DNA from: a virus
Direction: 5' to 3' (one strand)
Virus record (IMG/VR): IMGVR_UViG_3300018428_000133
Span: 1 to 27,668 of that record
DNA: 27,668 nt
How positions within the stretch are numbered: the first letter of the stretch is position 1; each line of letters opens with the position of its first letter. The notes below the pieces were generated by a model. The model saw only the letters and a list, made by a program, of their open reading frames with translations, searched no databases and was not told the DNA's origin. Both the position numbers and the translations under genes were made by a program. Positions 15,452-23,112 of this stretch are shown in pieces.

Positions 15452-16570
15452 ACTCAATTTCAAAGTGTTAACATAAGAGATAACACAGCAGTTTCAAGAC
15501 CTGTAATTAGATCTGTAATTAATGACGAAACTATTCATATTATTTCTGCACAGCAATTTACAATAGGTACAGAGGATGCTGCTACTTATCCAGGTTTTGA
15601 TGTTATCCGTCAGGGTATTACCCTTAAAAATACAATTAACAGCACAGGCGGCGTGACATCTACTGCACACAGATTTTGGGGCACAGCATCAAATGCTGAA
15701 AAATTAAACGGTTTAGATGCAACAAACTATGTTGTTTCGAGACCAGGTGAAACAACAGAATTTACAACACTTACTGAGTTTGCAGATATTGGACTTGCAG
15801 TTGGAGACTCTAATGATTTAGCAATTAAAATTGTTGACGATAACAAAGGATTAATTGCTAATGAAGTTGGCCAAGCAATGTATTTCCAAGTAAACAACTC
15901 AAGTGCTGCACAAAAAATGCCAATGAGGCTTTCTGCAAATGCAATATTACCTGGCTTTGCTAATGTATCAAGCTGGACAGGAACAGAAACAGTAGACATT
16001 GGTGCAAGTTCTAACAAATTTTCTACAATGTATGCAACAACATTTAACGGTAGTGCAACAGAAGCACAAACATTAGATGTTGGTGGTACAGCAAGATCAG
16101 CATCAACAGCTGCAACTTCTAATACTATTGCAGCAAGAGACGGAGCAGGACATTTATATGCAAATGTATTCCAAGGAACTGCTACATCTGCACAATTTGC
16201 TGACTTAGCAGAAAAATACACAGCAGACAAAGACTATGAACCAGGTACGGTATTAGTATTTGGTGGAGAAGCAGAAGTCACAGAATGCACAATGTTCTGT
16301 GATCAAAGACTAGCTGGTGTTGTTTCAACTAATCCAGCACATTTAATGAATGATAGCATTGACGGTGTAGCTATAGCACTAAAAGGTAGAGTGCCTTGTA
16401 AAGTAGAAGGTGCTGTAAAGAAAGGTGATTTACTAGTCACTGGTCCTACAGCAGGTACAGCTACATCATTGCGTCCTGATAGCGCATCACCAAATGCATG
16501 GTGTGTAGTGGGCAAAAGTCTAGAAGATAACAATGATCCAGGAATCAAAATTATTGAAGTTGCTGTATAA
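15053..16570 (+). CDS. Tail fibre protein with peptidase-G2-like C-terminal domain, 505 aa
   Basis: Residues 1-135 are the third copy of the fibre docking module (ENFAGASQPPKALNGQIWFD, GDFWWDTANEQLYAYNGTSF, VGPQG). The middle has the same fibre signatures as its paralogues (FWGTASNAEKLNG; KFSTMYATTFNGSATEAQ). The C-terminal about 130 residues begin with QFADLAEKYTADKDYEPGTV and contain KGRVPCKVEGAVKKGDLLVT. This resembles the peptidase G2 / intramolecular-chaperone type end found on many phage fibres, which can be removed by self-cleavage in characterised members. The catalytic residues cannot be assigned with confidence here, so activity is an inference. It is expressed from its own late promoter and is a likely adhesin. 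Confidence 0.82.
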   Translation: MAYTINRYTGTQLTVVEDGTVDQTTDLKLVGKNYAGYGEIQNENFVFLLENFAGASQPPKALNGQIWFDTANSKLKFYDGTKWRTTGGAEVSSTTPAGLAQGDFWWDTANEQLYAYNGTSFVLVGPQGIGETVTQFQSVNIRDNTAVSRPVIRSVINDETIHIISAQQFTIGTEDAATYPGFDVIRQGITLKNTINSTGGVTSTAHRFWGTASNAEKLNGLDATNYVVSRPGETTEFTTLTEFADIGLAVGDSNDLAIKIVDDNKGLIANEVGQAMYFQVNNSSAAQKMPMRLSANAILPGFANVSSWTGTETVDIGASSNKFSTMYATTFNGSATEAQTLDVGGTARSASTAATSNTIAARDGAGHLYANVFQGTATSAQFADLAEKYTADKDYEPGTVLVFGGEAEVTECTMFCDQRLAGVVSTNPAHLMNDSIDGVAIALKGRVPCKVEGAVKKGDLLVTGPTAGTATSLRPDSASPNAWCVVGKSLEDNNDPGIKIIEVAV

Positions 16571-16576
16571 CTATAG

Positions 16577-16583
16577 ATAAATA
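16577..16583 (+). promoter_or_regulatory. T4-type late promoter box (ATAAATA)
   Basis: GATAAATATG lies 27 nt before the ATG at 16611 in a 40-nt intergenic gap. An AAAGGA ribosome binding site follows at 16598-16603. This is the third late box in the structural block. Confidence 0.65.
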
Positions 16584-16610
16584 TGTACGTAGTTTATAAA
16601 GGAAATTATT

Positions 16611-17570
16611 ATGGCAGTTAGCGTCGGAGATGAAATTCAAGCAGCTCAATATAACGGCTTGCAAAGTAGAGTAGATACAATTCTTGGTGTAGGGTCAGGT
16701 CAAAGCGGTTATGGCCAATCACTAGCAAGTTCACAAGTATCAGTAGGTGCTGTTGTTCAAGCCGCTGACATGGATAATCTTAGAACTGATATAAACAAAA
16801 TTAAAAATCACCAAGCAGGTACTGATGCATCTATAGGCAATATTGCTGTTGGACAAATCATTGGTGCTGATAGAAGTGAAACTAACATAGGTACAGGTGT
16901 TTATCAAACAGACGAAGGTTTTAACGATTATGATACTGCAATTACAGATGTAGAAGGAAACTTATTTGACATTGCAGAAAGTTCTGTGGAAGCAAAACTT
17001 ACCAGCACTAGAAGTACATCATGGGGTGGCGGTGGCGGTGGTACCGTGACACATACATTTACAGTGACTTTTAGTGATGCCAACCAAAGAAGATATTTTT
17101 TCAACAGCGGAGGCGAAATACGTTTCAGTGCAAGTTTAACAGGTAGCTCAGGATCTAAATACAATAATTGGAATACACTGTTAACTAACATGGGTACAAT
17201 TAAGTTTGGATACACAGCTACAACAGCTACAGGATCAGGAACTGCCCAAGCAATTGGTAATTATGATTTGACAACAAGTTATCAAACAATTTTTCAAAAA
17301 AACGGTAGTGGTGTTTATGCAGAAAACCAATATCAACTTGATGCAAGAGCTGACAGCAGCACAGTGCTAAGATTTAGAGTAAGTTTTGAAGATAACGACT
17401 TAGGAGATCAACAACCAGTTGGCCCCCAAGGTATTCAACCAAACCCAGCAGGACCAGCAGTTGACGAACCTGTGACAGGTACACTAACAAGCACTATACA
17501 ACAACTAAGAGCTACTGGATCAAATGTTGAAGTGACGTCACCTGCGTTCTCAACAACTTCAAACCTATAA
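16611..17570 (+). CDS. Virion structural protein, 319 aa
   Basis: The N-terminal third consists of alternating helical repeats of the form VGxxIQAAQYNGLQSRVDTI and VGAVVQAADMDNLRTDINKI, separated by GVGSGQSGYGQSLASSQVS. I recall this GSGQSGYGQ signature from structural proteins of T4-like marine phages. A polyglycine hinge (WGGGGGG, near nt 17025-17040) leads into a beta-rich domain with RRYFFNSGGEIRFSASLTGS. The protein has no enzyme motif and no membrane segment. It is the last gene of the late block, has its own late promoter, and is followed by the sigma70 promoter of the next module. The most likely role is a tail or fibre accessory protein; the exact position in the virion is unknown. 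Confidence 0.75.
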   Translation: MAVSVGDEIQAAQYNGLQSRVDTILGVGSGQSGYGQSLASSQVSVGAVVQAADMDNLRTDINKIKNHQAGTDASIGNIAVGQIIGADRSETNIGTGVYQTDEGFNDYDTAITDVEGNLFDIAESSVEAKLTSTRSTSWGGGGGGTVTHTFTVTFSDANQRRYFFNSGGEIRFSASLTGSSGSKYNNWNTLLTNMGTIKFGYTATTATGSGTAQAIGNYDLTTSYQTIFQKNGSGVYAENQYQLDARADSSTVLRFRVSFEDNDLGDQQPVGPQGIQPNPAGPAVDEPVTGTLTSTIQQLRATGSNVEVTSPAFSTTSNL

Positions 17571-17582
17571 TCACACTAGAGG

Positions 17583-17611
17583 TTGACAAACCCATAATTT
17601 TGTTATATAAT
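17583..17611 (+). promoter_or_regulatory. Consensus sigma70 promoter (TTGACA - 17 bp - TATAAT)
   Basis: TTGACA at 17583-17588 and TATAAT at 17606-17611 are separated by exactly 17 bp, a perfect match to the bacterial housekeeping consensus. It sits in the 67-nt gap between the structural block and the gene at 17638. No late box is present here. The host RNA polymerase would therefore transcribe the downstream module early, before the phage late sigma acts. Confidence 0.9.
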
Positions 17612-17637
17612 TATATGACAAATAAAGGAGTTTTCGT

Positions 17638-17973
17638 ATGGATAAAAGGTTGTTAGACGCAGTTGAATTTGCAAATTATTCAAGAACACTATACAATCAG
17701 AAAAAGTTAGCAAAACAAAAATTTTTAGATGCGTGTATTTTTTATTATAATGCTGGAAAGTTCCATGTAGATATTAATTTGATTACATATTGTATAGATT
17801 TAAAAAATGGCTCTATTCTTTTAGATTCAAATCAAAATCCTATCAAAGTAGAAGATGCAAAAAACTTTTTAGAAAATATAAAAAACTTGTACCATACAGC
17901 TTTACAACAGTATTATGATGAATATACTGAAATAACAAGCAGTAAAACAGTGCAAGGAATTGTTAATGTCTAA
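17638..17973 (+). CDS. Conserved phage-type hypothetical protein, 111 aa
   Basis: This is a small, mostly helical, lysine- and tyrosine-rich protein. It has no cysteine cluster, membrane segment or catalytic motif. I do not recognise a characterised family, although small proteins of similar design (an N-terminal 'LLxAVEFANY' helix and a C-terminal 'YHxALQQYYDEY' helix) are familiar from T4-like marine phages. It is the first gene after the sigma70 promoter and has a strong ribosome binding site (AAAGGAG at 17624-17630, 7 nt spacing), so it should be made early and abundantly. The next gene starts inside its last codons (8-nt overlap). Confidence 0.75.
   Translation: MDKRLLDAVEFANYSRTLYNQKKLAKQKFLDACIFYYNAGKFHVDINLITYCIDLKNGSILLDSNQNPIKVEDAKNFLENIKNLYHTALQQYYDEYTEITSSKTVQGIVNV
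17954..17958 (+). promoter_or_regulatory. Ribosome binding site deciding the start at 17966
   Basis: AAGGA is 7 nt before the ATG at 17966. A TTG at 17960 in the same frame would lie only 1 nt after it, so the ATG is the likelier start. Confidence 0.6.
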
Positions 17974-18775
17974 AGGATGTTTGTTATTTGCATTTAACAA
18001 TGAAAAAATAGACTATGTAAAACAGGCAGTCTATTGTGCAAAAAAGATTCAAAAACATTTAAACGTTCCTGTGTCACTTGTAAGTGATATAGAAGTTGAT
18101 AATCCTGTGTTTGATAAAGTTATAGCTTTTGACAAAGAACTTGCTTACTCGATGAAAACTTATCGAAGTCATACAACTTCTTTTAAACTTTCTTTCAAAA
18201 ATGTTGCAAGGATTTATAGTTATGATTTAACACCATATGATTCTACTCTTGTTTTAGATACAGATGTTTTGATATGTAATAATGAGATTGCAAAATGTTT
18301 TGACAGCAACGCAGATCTTATGATGTATAGTAATGCACAGGATATAGGAAACTATATAGATAAAAAAGAATTTGAATGGATAAGCGATACAGGGTGTAAG
18401 TTTTATTGGGCTACTTGTTTGTACTTCAAAAAAACTAAAACAAATAAATTGTATTTTGATTTAGTTCAACACATTTATGATAATTGGGGATATTATAAAA
18501 CAATTTACCAAATACAAAACGCAGTATATAGAAATGACTTTGCATTTAGCATAGCAGCTCATATTATGAACGATCATTCAAAAGGAGATTTTATAGGCGA
18601 AATGCCTGGCACTTTACATTATTCTATTGATAAAGATATTATTCAAAGTATAAATGAAGACGATTTATTGTTTTTAATACACAATCCACAAAAAGGCAAA
18701 AACTTTTTTCCTGTGCGGACAAAGAATATGACAGTGCATTGTATGAACAAGTTTGATTTGGATAGATTGATATGA
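17966..18775 (+). CDS. Putative GT-A-fold glycosyltransferase, 269 aa
   Basis: It probably transfers a sugar from a nucleotide-sugar donor. Residues 1-40 form a GT-A-like start (CLLFAFNNEKIDYVKQAVYC, VSLVSD), and residues 94-103 carry TLVLDTDVLI. The D98-T-D100 is a DxD-type metal and nucleotide-sugar binding motif. A late HCMNKFDLD (H258) may be the C-terminal metal ligand seen in GT8-like enzymes (inference). There is no signal peptide or membrane span, so it is cytoplasmic. The start at 17966 is chosen over TTG 17960 because of the spacing to AAGGA. The gene overlaps its neighbours by 8 and 4 nt. The next gene is a diverged relative, so the two may act in sequence or together. Acceptor and donor are unknown. 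Confidence 0.72.
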   Translation: MSKGCLLFAFNNEKIDYVKQAVYCAKKIQKHLNVPVSLVSDIEVDNPVFDKVIAFDKELAYSMKTYRSHTTSFKLSFKNVARIYSYDLTPYDSTLVLDTDVLICNNEIAKCFDSNADLMMYSNAQDIGNYIDKKEFEWISDTGCKFYWATCLYFKKTKTNKLYFDLVQHIYDNWGYYKTIYQIQNAVYRNDFAFSIAAHIMNDHSKGDFIGEMPGTLHYSIDKDIIQSINEDDLLFLIHNPQKGKNFFPVRTKNMTVHCMNKFDLDRLI

Positions 18776-19524
18776 AACAAGGATATCTAATATACGCACA
18801 AGGCGACAAACACTTGAGGTATGCTATTGCATGTGCTGAAAGTTTAAAATCTTTTGATCAAAAGCCTATTTGTTTAGTTAGTGATAAAGACATTGCATCT
18901 ACAGTGTTTGATAATGTTGTTGTTGTAGAAAAAAACAGTGATAAGTTTCACGTCAAAAATAGATCAAAATTAATTGAATATTCTCCATTTGAAGAAACTA
19001 CAGTAATAGAAAGCGATTGTTTGATTACACAAAGTTTAGAAAACTGGTGGACAAAAAATAAAGACTGTGACTTAAAATTTATAAGTCAAGCATATACATA
19101 TAGGCAAGAACCTTTAGATATTTCATATGATAGAAAAACTTGGGCACAAAATGATTTACCTAATTTATATGTTGCTTGTCACTACTTTAAAAAGACAGAA
19201 TTTACAAAAAAGTTTTTTGATCTAGTTTACGAAATCAACACAAATGAAGAATTATACAAAGGTCATTTACCTAACAGAAGTCCCAAAGTTCCTAGTATGG
19301 ATGTAGCAATTTGTTTGGCTACAAAATTACTTGATTGCAATAACAAAGTTGCATACACAGGAGATGATCCTATGTTTATACACATGAAACCATATTCTCA
19401 AGGATTAGCAGAGCCTGAAGAAAATTGGTCAGAAAAGTTAGGTTTTTACAAAAACGGTAATGACGTATATATTGCAAATTTTAAACAACAAGGGATTTTG
19501 CATTTTATAGAGGATGTTGTTTAA
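18772..19524 (+). CDS. Putative glycosyltransferase, paralogue of the preceding gene, 250 aa
   Basis: The layout follows the 269-aa neighbour: GYLIYAQGDKHLRYAIACAE at the start, PICLVSD near residue 38, and VIESDCLIT at 78-86 where the neighbour has VLDTDVLI. The DxD position is therefore E80-S-D82, which may change metal or donor binding. Later features include VACHYFKKTEFTKKFFDLVY, similar to the neighbour's ATCLYFKKTKTNKLYFDLVQ, and histidines at 204 (FIHMK) and 244. It is cytoplasmic by sequence. It begins with an ATGA overlap and ends with a 1-nt overlap with the next gene. It is probably a sugar transferase or a catalytically altered partner of the upstream enzyme. Confidence 0.68.
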   Translation: MKQGYLIYAQGDKHLRYAIACAESLKSFDQKPICLVSDKDIASTVFDNVVVVEKNSDKFHVKNRSKLIEYSPFEETTVIESDCLITQSLENWWTKNKDCDLKFISQAYTYRQEPLDISYDRKTWAQNDLPNLYVACHYFKKTEFTKKFFDLVYEINTNEELYKGHLPNRSPKVPSMDVAICLATKLLDCNNKVAYTGDDPMFIHMKPYSQGLAEPEENWSEKLGFYKNGNDVYIANFKQQGILHFIEDVV

Positions 19525-20009
19525 TGTTTGTATATTACAATAGTGAAACTAGAGAAATAACATCAATATCAGCATCACAAAATAGTGAGGGTCCTTTTGT
19601 TGAAAAAGAAAAACAAGAAGTTCAGCCATTTATTGACGGTGAAAAAAATTTCATTGATTATATTATAGATGAACAAAGAAATATAGTAAACAAACACGAA
19701 ACTGTTATACCTTTTGATATAAATCAAAAAATACACAAACTAGAAGAAAGACCAAATGCAGATTTTACAGTAGTGCATACTAAAGATGGCTGGCAGTTTA
19801 AAAAAACATCTAGTGTAAATGATAATTTATATTTTATAATAACAGAAAAAAATAATCCTAATATATTATATAGAACTATGTATTTTTATGCAAGCCAAAT
19901 AGAAAATGAATTTTTAGTTCCTTTTGAAAACAATAAAGAAAAAAATTTAGATTGTAGCATATGGATACTAAACAAAAGTTTTCCTATATGTAGTTTGGAG
20001 ATAAGATGA
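19524..20009 (+). CDS. Hypothetical protein, 161 aa
   Basis: I do not recognise this protein. It is acidic and lysine-rich with a beta-like C-terminal half (NLYFIITEKNNPNILYRTMY, CSIWILNKSFPICSLEIR). It contains no DxD, no cysteine cluster and no membrane helix. Its start codon overlaps the previous stop by 1 nt, and its end overlaps the next gene by 4 nt, so it belongs to the operon. It may be a phage structural or accessory factor for the surrounding transferases, but this is only inferred from position. Confidence 0.65.
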   Translation: MFVYYNSETREITSISASQNSEGPFVEKEKQEVQPFIDGEKNFIDYIIDEQRNIVNKHETVIPFDINQKIHKLEERPNADFTVVHTKDGWQFKKTSSVNDNLYFIITEKNNPNILYRTMYFYASQIENEFLVPFENNKEKNLDCSIWILNKSFPICSLEIR

Positions 20010-22600
20010 GTAGAAAATTTAAAGTTTATGATTATGATATAATTTATCTCAGCTATGATGAACCAAATGCTGAAGAAAACTATTATGATCTAAAACAGCT
20101 TGTACCGTGGGCAAAACGTGTGCATGGTGTAGAAGGTTCAGATGCTGCACACAAAGCCTGTGCTGATTTAGCAGAAACAGAAAGATTTATTACCATAGAC
20201 GGTGATAATAAAATACATCACAGTTTTATAAATGAAATTTTACATTTTAAAGACGATGTAGATTTAAGCAAGTGTGTTGTCAGTTGGAGCGGATACAACA
20301 TTATTAACGGGTTGACATACGGTAATGGTGGGATAAAATGTTGGCCTACAGAAATGGTCAAGCATATGAAAACACATGAAAATGCAGACCCTAACAATTT
20401 AAAAGCACAAGTTGATTTTTGCTGGGATTTACAATATTTACAAGTTGACAAAACTTACAGTTATGTGCATAATAATGCTACACCGCAACAAGCATGGAGA
20501 GCTGGATTCCGCGAAGGTGTTAAGATGAGTTTGATTGAAGGTTTACCAGCAGATCCTAAACAATTTAATGAACAAATACCTAAGAAAAATTTAGATAGAT
20601 TAAAAATATGGGCAACTCTAGGTTCAGATGTAAAGAACGGAAAGTGGGCTGTCTATGGAGCCAGAGAAGGTTGTTATAAAACTATGTGTACTGATTGGGA
20701 TCATGTACATGTAAGAGATTTTGAATATTTAAACAATCTATGGAATACAGAGTACAGTAAGATAGAAGAAGACAAACTTGATTACGAAATCACAGGGTTA
20801 GGATATACACTTAATAACGATCTTGATTTAGGAATACCAGAAGACATCTATGACGAAAAACAAAGCAAGTTTTTCAAAAGTGTATATGTTCCCCCGCAAC
20901 GTACACCCCAAGACTTTCTAACAACAGAAGAATCATCTAATTATGATATTGTAATGATTTCATATAATGAACCTAACGCTGAAAAAAATTGGGAAAATTT
21001 AAAACAAAAATTTCCTCGTGCTAAAAGAGTACATGGTGTAAAAGGAATTCCAAAAGCTCATGTAGAAGCTGCAAAATTATGTACTACAGATTTAATTTGG
21101 ATAGTAGATGGAGATGCAGAAATTGTAAATGATTTTGTTTTTGATTATGTATCTCCTGAACATGAAAAGGACTACGTTAAAGTATGGCGTAGTATCAATC
21201 CTATAAACGGTCTTGAATACGGCTATGGTGGTGTAAAACTATTTCCTAGATTAGCTACACTGAACATGGATATCACAAAACCGGACATGACGACAAGTAT
21301 CAGTAGACATTTTAAACCAATTAAGGTTGTTAGTAATATTACAGCATTTAACACTGATGCGTTTAGTGCTTGGAAAAGCGGTTTTAGAGAATGTTGTAAA
21401 CTAGCTAGTGCTGTTATAGATAGACAAAAGCAAGATGAAACAGACCATAGATTAGACGTGTGGTGTAGTGATGCAGATAACACAATACCATTTTCTAAAT
21501 TTGCTGTTGAAGGAGCAAGAGCAGGTAGAGAATATGGTGAAATTAACAAAGACAATATAGAAAAGCTCAATCTTATAAATGACTTTGACTGGCTAGAGCA
21601 ACAATTTGATTATGCATACTCCAAAGAAGCTATATTAGAGTCAACAATAAAATCTGAAGAAATTGTCGACTTGCTAGATCGTTTTGAATATATGTACGAA
21701 GGACTTAGCGATGTAAGAAGGTTATATAATGATAAAGACATAAGCAGTGTGTTTAAGATAGCCAACAATGAAGAACTACGTAAAGCAGTCGTTGAAAAGA
21801 ATTTACATAGTATCTTTAGAATTATAGGAACCAATGATGATTTACGCAAGGCAGTGCTCGAACATAACTTTTATAGCATGGCACGCCTGTTGCCCGAAGC
21901 AGCAGATGAGTTTAGGTTATTACAAAATGATAAACATGCACTATGGCGTGTTCTAGAAAAATATACAGGAAGTTTATTTGTAAAGCCATTGAAAACTTTA
22001 TACCAAGAAGAAAATTTTGACAAGGATTGTATTAGTAGAGGACAATTAAAAAGTAAAAAATGGTTAGTAGACAAATTAATTCAGTGCAATTTGGATTTAG
22101 GTGTAGTTTTTTTATGTGCAGGTTGGTATGCAACTATTGTTCCTATGATACAAGAAGCAAACATAAAATTTAACAAGATTCGTAGTTTTGATATAGATCA
22201 AGATGTATGGAATATTGCTGAAACTTTTAATAGGCCGCTGACTGCTGACGATTGGCGATTCAAAGCGCAAACATTAGATATTCATGATATTGAATATGAC
22301 AACTTTCATTATTCTACTATAAAGAGTGACGGTAGTATTGAACAGTGCAAAGATAGTGCCAACACAATTATTAATACTAGTTGTGAACATATCCAGAATT
22401 TTAATGATTGGTATAACAAAATACCACAAGGAAAACTTATATGTTTACAAAGCAACAATTATATTGCTATAGATGAGCATGTTAATTGTGTAAGCAGTTT
22501 AGAAGAATTTGCAAAACAAACACCTATGTCAGAACTTTTATATGAAGGTGAATTAGATTTAGAAAAATATAAGAGATTTATGCGAATAGGATACAAATGA
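20006..22600 (+). CDS. Trimodular protein: two glycosyltransferase-like domains plus methyltransferase-like domain, 864 aa
   Basis: Residues 9-250 and 313-540 are tandem copies of one domain. Each has YDI[IV]x[IL]SYxEPNAE, K/RRVHGVxG, a DGD motif (D65-D67; D368-D370) and a NGLxYGxGG[IV]Kxx[PW] signature (101-114; 401-414). They look like GT2-like nucleotide-sugar enzymes. Residues 570-640 hold short helical repeats (EELRKAVVEKNLHSIFRI / DDLRKAVLEHNFYSMARL). From about 675 to the end is a Rossmann-like segment with VVFLCAGWYATI, then IRSFDIDQDVWNIAE, then NTSCEHI (790-796), resembling class I SAM methyltransferases found in phages. A GGAG at 19997-20000 precedes the ATG. It overlaps both neighbours by 4 nt. 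It could assemble and methylate a sugar, but substrates are unknown. Confidence 0.7.
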   Translation: MSRKFKVYDYDIIYLSYDEPNAEENYYDLKQLVPWAKRVHGVEGSDAAHKACADLAETERFITIDGDNKIHHSFINEILHFKDDVDLSKCVVSWSGYNIINGLTYGNGGIKCWPTEMVKHMKTHENADPNNLKAQVDFCWDLQYLQVDKTYSYVHNNATPQQAWRAGFREGVKMSLIEGLPADPKQFNEQIPKKNLDRLKIWATLGSDVKNGKWAVYGAREGCYKTMCTDWDHVHVRDFEYLNNLWNTEYSKIEEDKLDYEITGLGYTLNNDLDLGIPEDIYDEKQSKFFKSVYVPPQRTPQDFLTTEESSNYDIVMISYNEPNAEKNWENLKQKFPRAKRVHGVKGIPKAHVEAAKLCTTDLIWIVDGDAEIVNDFVFDYVSPEHEKDYVKVWRSINPINGLEYGYGGVKLFPRLATLNMDITKPDMTTSISRHFKPIKVVSNITAFNTDAFSAWKSGFRECCKLASAVIDRQKQDETDHRLDVWCSDADNTIPFSKFAVEGARAGREYGEINKDNIEKLNLINDFDWLEQQFDYAYSKEAILESTIKSEEIVDLLDRFEYMYEGLSDVRRLYNDKDISSVFKIANNEELRKAVVEKNLHSIFRIIGTNDDLRKAVLEHNFYSMARLLPEAADEFRLLQNDKHALWRVLEKYTGSLFVKPLKTLYQEENFDKDCISRGQLKSKKWLVDKLIQCNLDLGVVFLCAGWYATIVPMIQEANIKFNKIRSFDIDQDVWNIAETFNRPLTADDWRFKAQTLDIHDIEYDNFHYSTIKSDGSIEQCKDSANTIINTSCEHIQNFNDWYNKIPQGKLICLQSNNYIAIDEHVNCVSSLEEFAKQTPMSELLYEGELDLEKYKRFMRIGYK

Positions 22601-23112
22601 AACAGAATCTAATTGTAATAGATAATTTTTATGACGATCCTGATACTATTAGAACATTTGCTTTAGAACAAGATTTTAATGTAAAAGGTAATTACCCAGG
22701 TAAACGTACAAAAAGTTATCTAAGTGCAGAAGCAAAGGAAAAAATTCAGTCTATACTAGGAGAAGTATCTTGGCACGATATAGATGGTGGTACAGGCAGT
22801 TTCCAATATACTACTGCGTTAGAAACTAGCTGGATACACAAGGATACTACAGAATGGGCAGGAGTTTGCTTTCTCACACCAAATGCACCATTAGACAGTG
22901 GGACAATATTGTTTAAAGATAGAAAAATAGATAATGAAAAAGAAGTTTATGATTTGACAAAATTTGAAAAAGACACTATAATATCAAATGTATACAATAG
23001 GTTAATATTGTATAGAGGAGACCTGTTGCATAAAAGCAATAATTATTTTGGTTTAGATAGAAATGATGCTCGATTGTTCCAAGTTTTCTTTTTAGGAGAA
23101 TTATATGCTTGA
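22597..23112 (+). CDS. 2OG-Fe(II) oxygenase-like protein, 171 aa
   Basis: The size and motif order fit a small 2-oxoglutarate and iron-dependent dioxygenase of the DUF6445-like type. The start LIVIDNFYDDPDTIRTFAL is the typical opening, and YPGKRTKSY follows. The candidate metal triad is H81-x-D83 (WIHKDTTEW) and H145 (GDLLHKS), and R159 (DARLFQVFFL) is placed to bind 2-oxoglutarate. Such enzymes hydroxylate proteins, nucleobases or small molecules. There is no signal peptide. It starts inside the last codons of the 864-aa gene (4-nt overlap) and overlaps the following gene by 8 nt. The family call is fairly firm; the substrate is unknown. Confidence 0.75.
   Translation: MKQNLIVIDNFYDDPDTIRTFALEQDFNVKGNYPGKRTKSYLSAEAKEKIQSILGEVSWHDIDGGTGSFQYTTALETSWIHKDTTEWAGVCFLTPNAPLDSGTILFKDRKIDNEKEVYDLTKFEKDTIISNVYNRLILYRGDLLHKSNNYFGLDRNDARLFQVFFLGELYA

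Noticed and set aside
15727-16230. Long antisense open frame (167 codons)
   Set aside because: It lies wholly inside a clear tail-fibre gene on the other strand and encodes a low-complexity, alanine- and serine-rich protein with no family signature; it is a shadow of the sense codon pattern.
17532-17541. Perfect 10-bp palindrome GTGACGTCAC
   Set aside because: It lies in coding sequence, has no loop or T-tract to act as a terminator, and is short enough to arise by chance; an operator role cannot be supported.
17571-17582. Possible terminator between the structural block and the sigma70 promoter
   Set aside because: No stem-loop followed by a T-run is visible here; read-through from the late block is possible.
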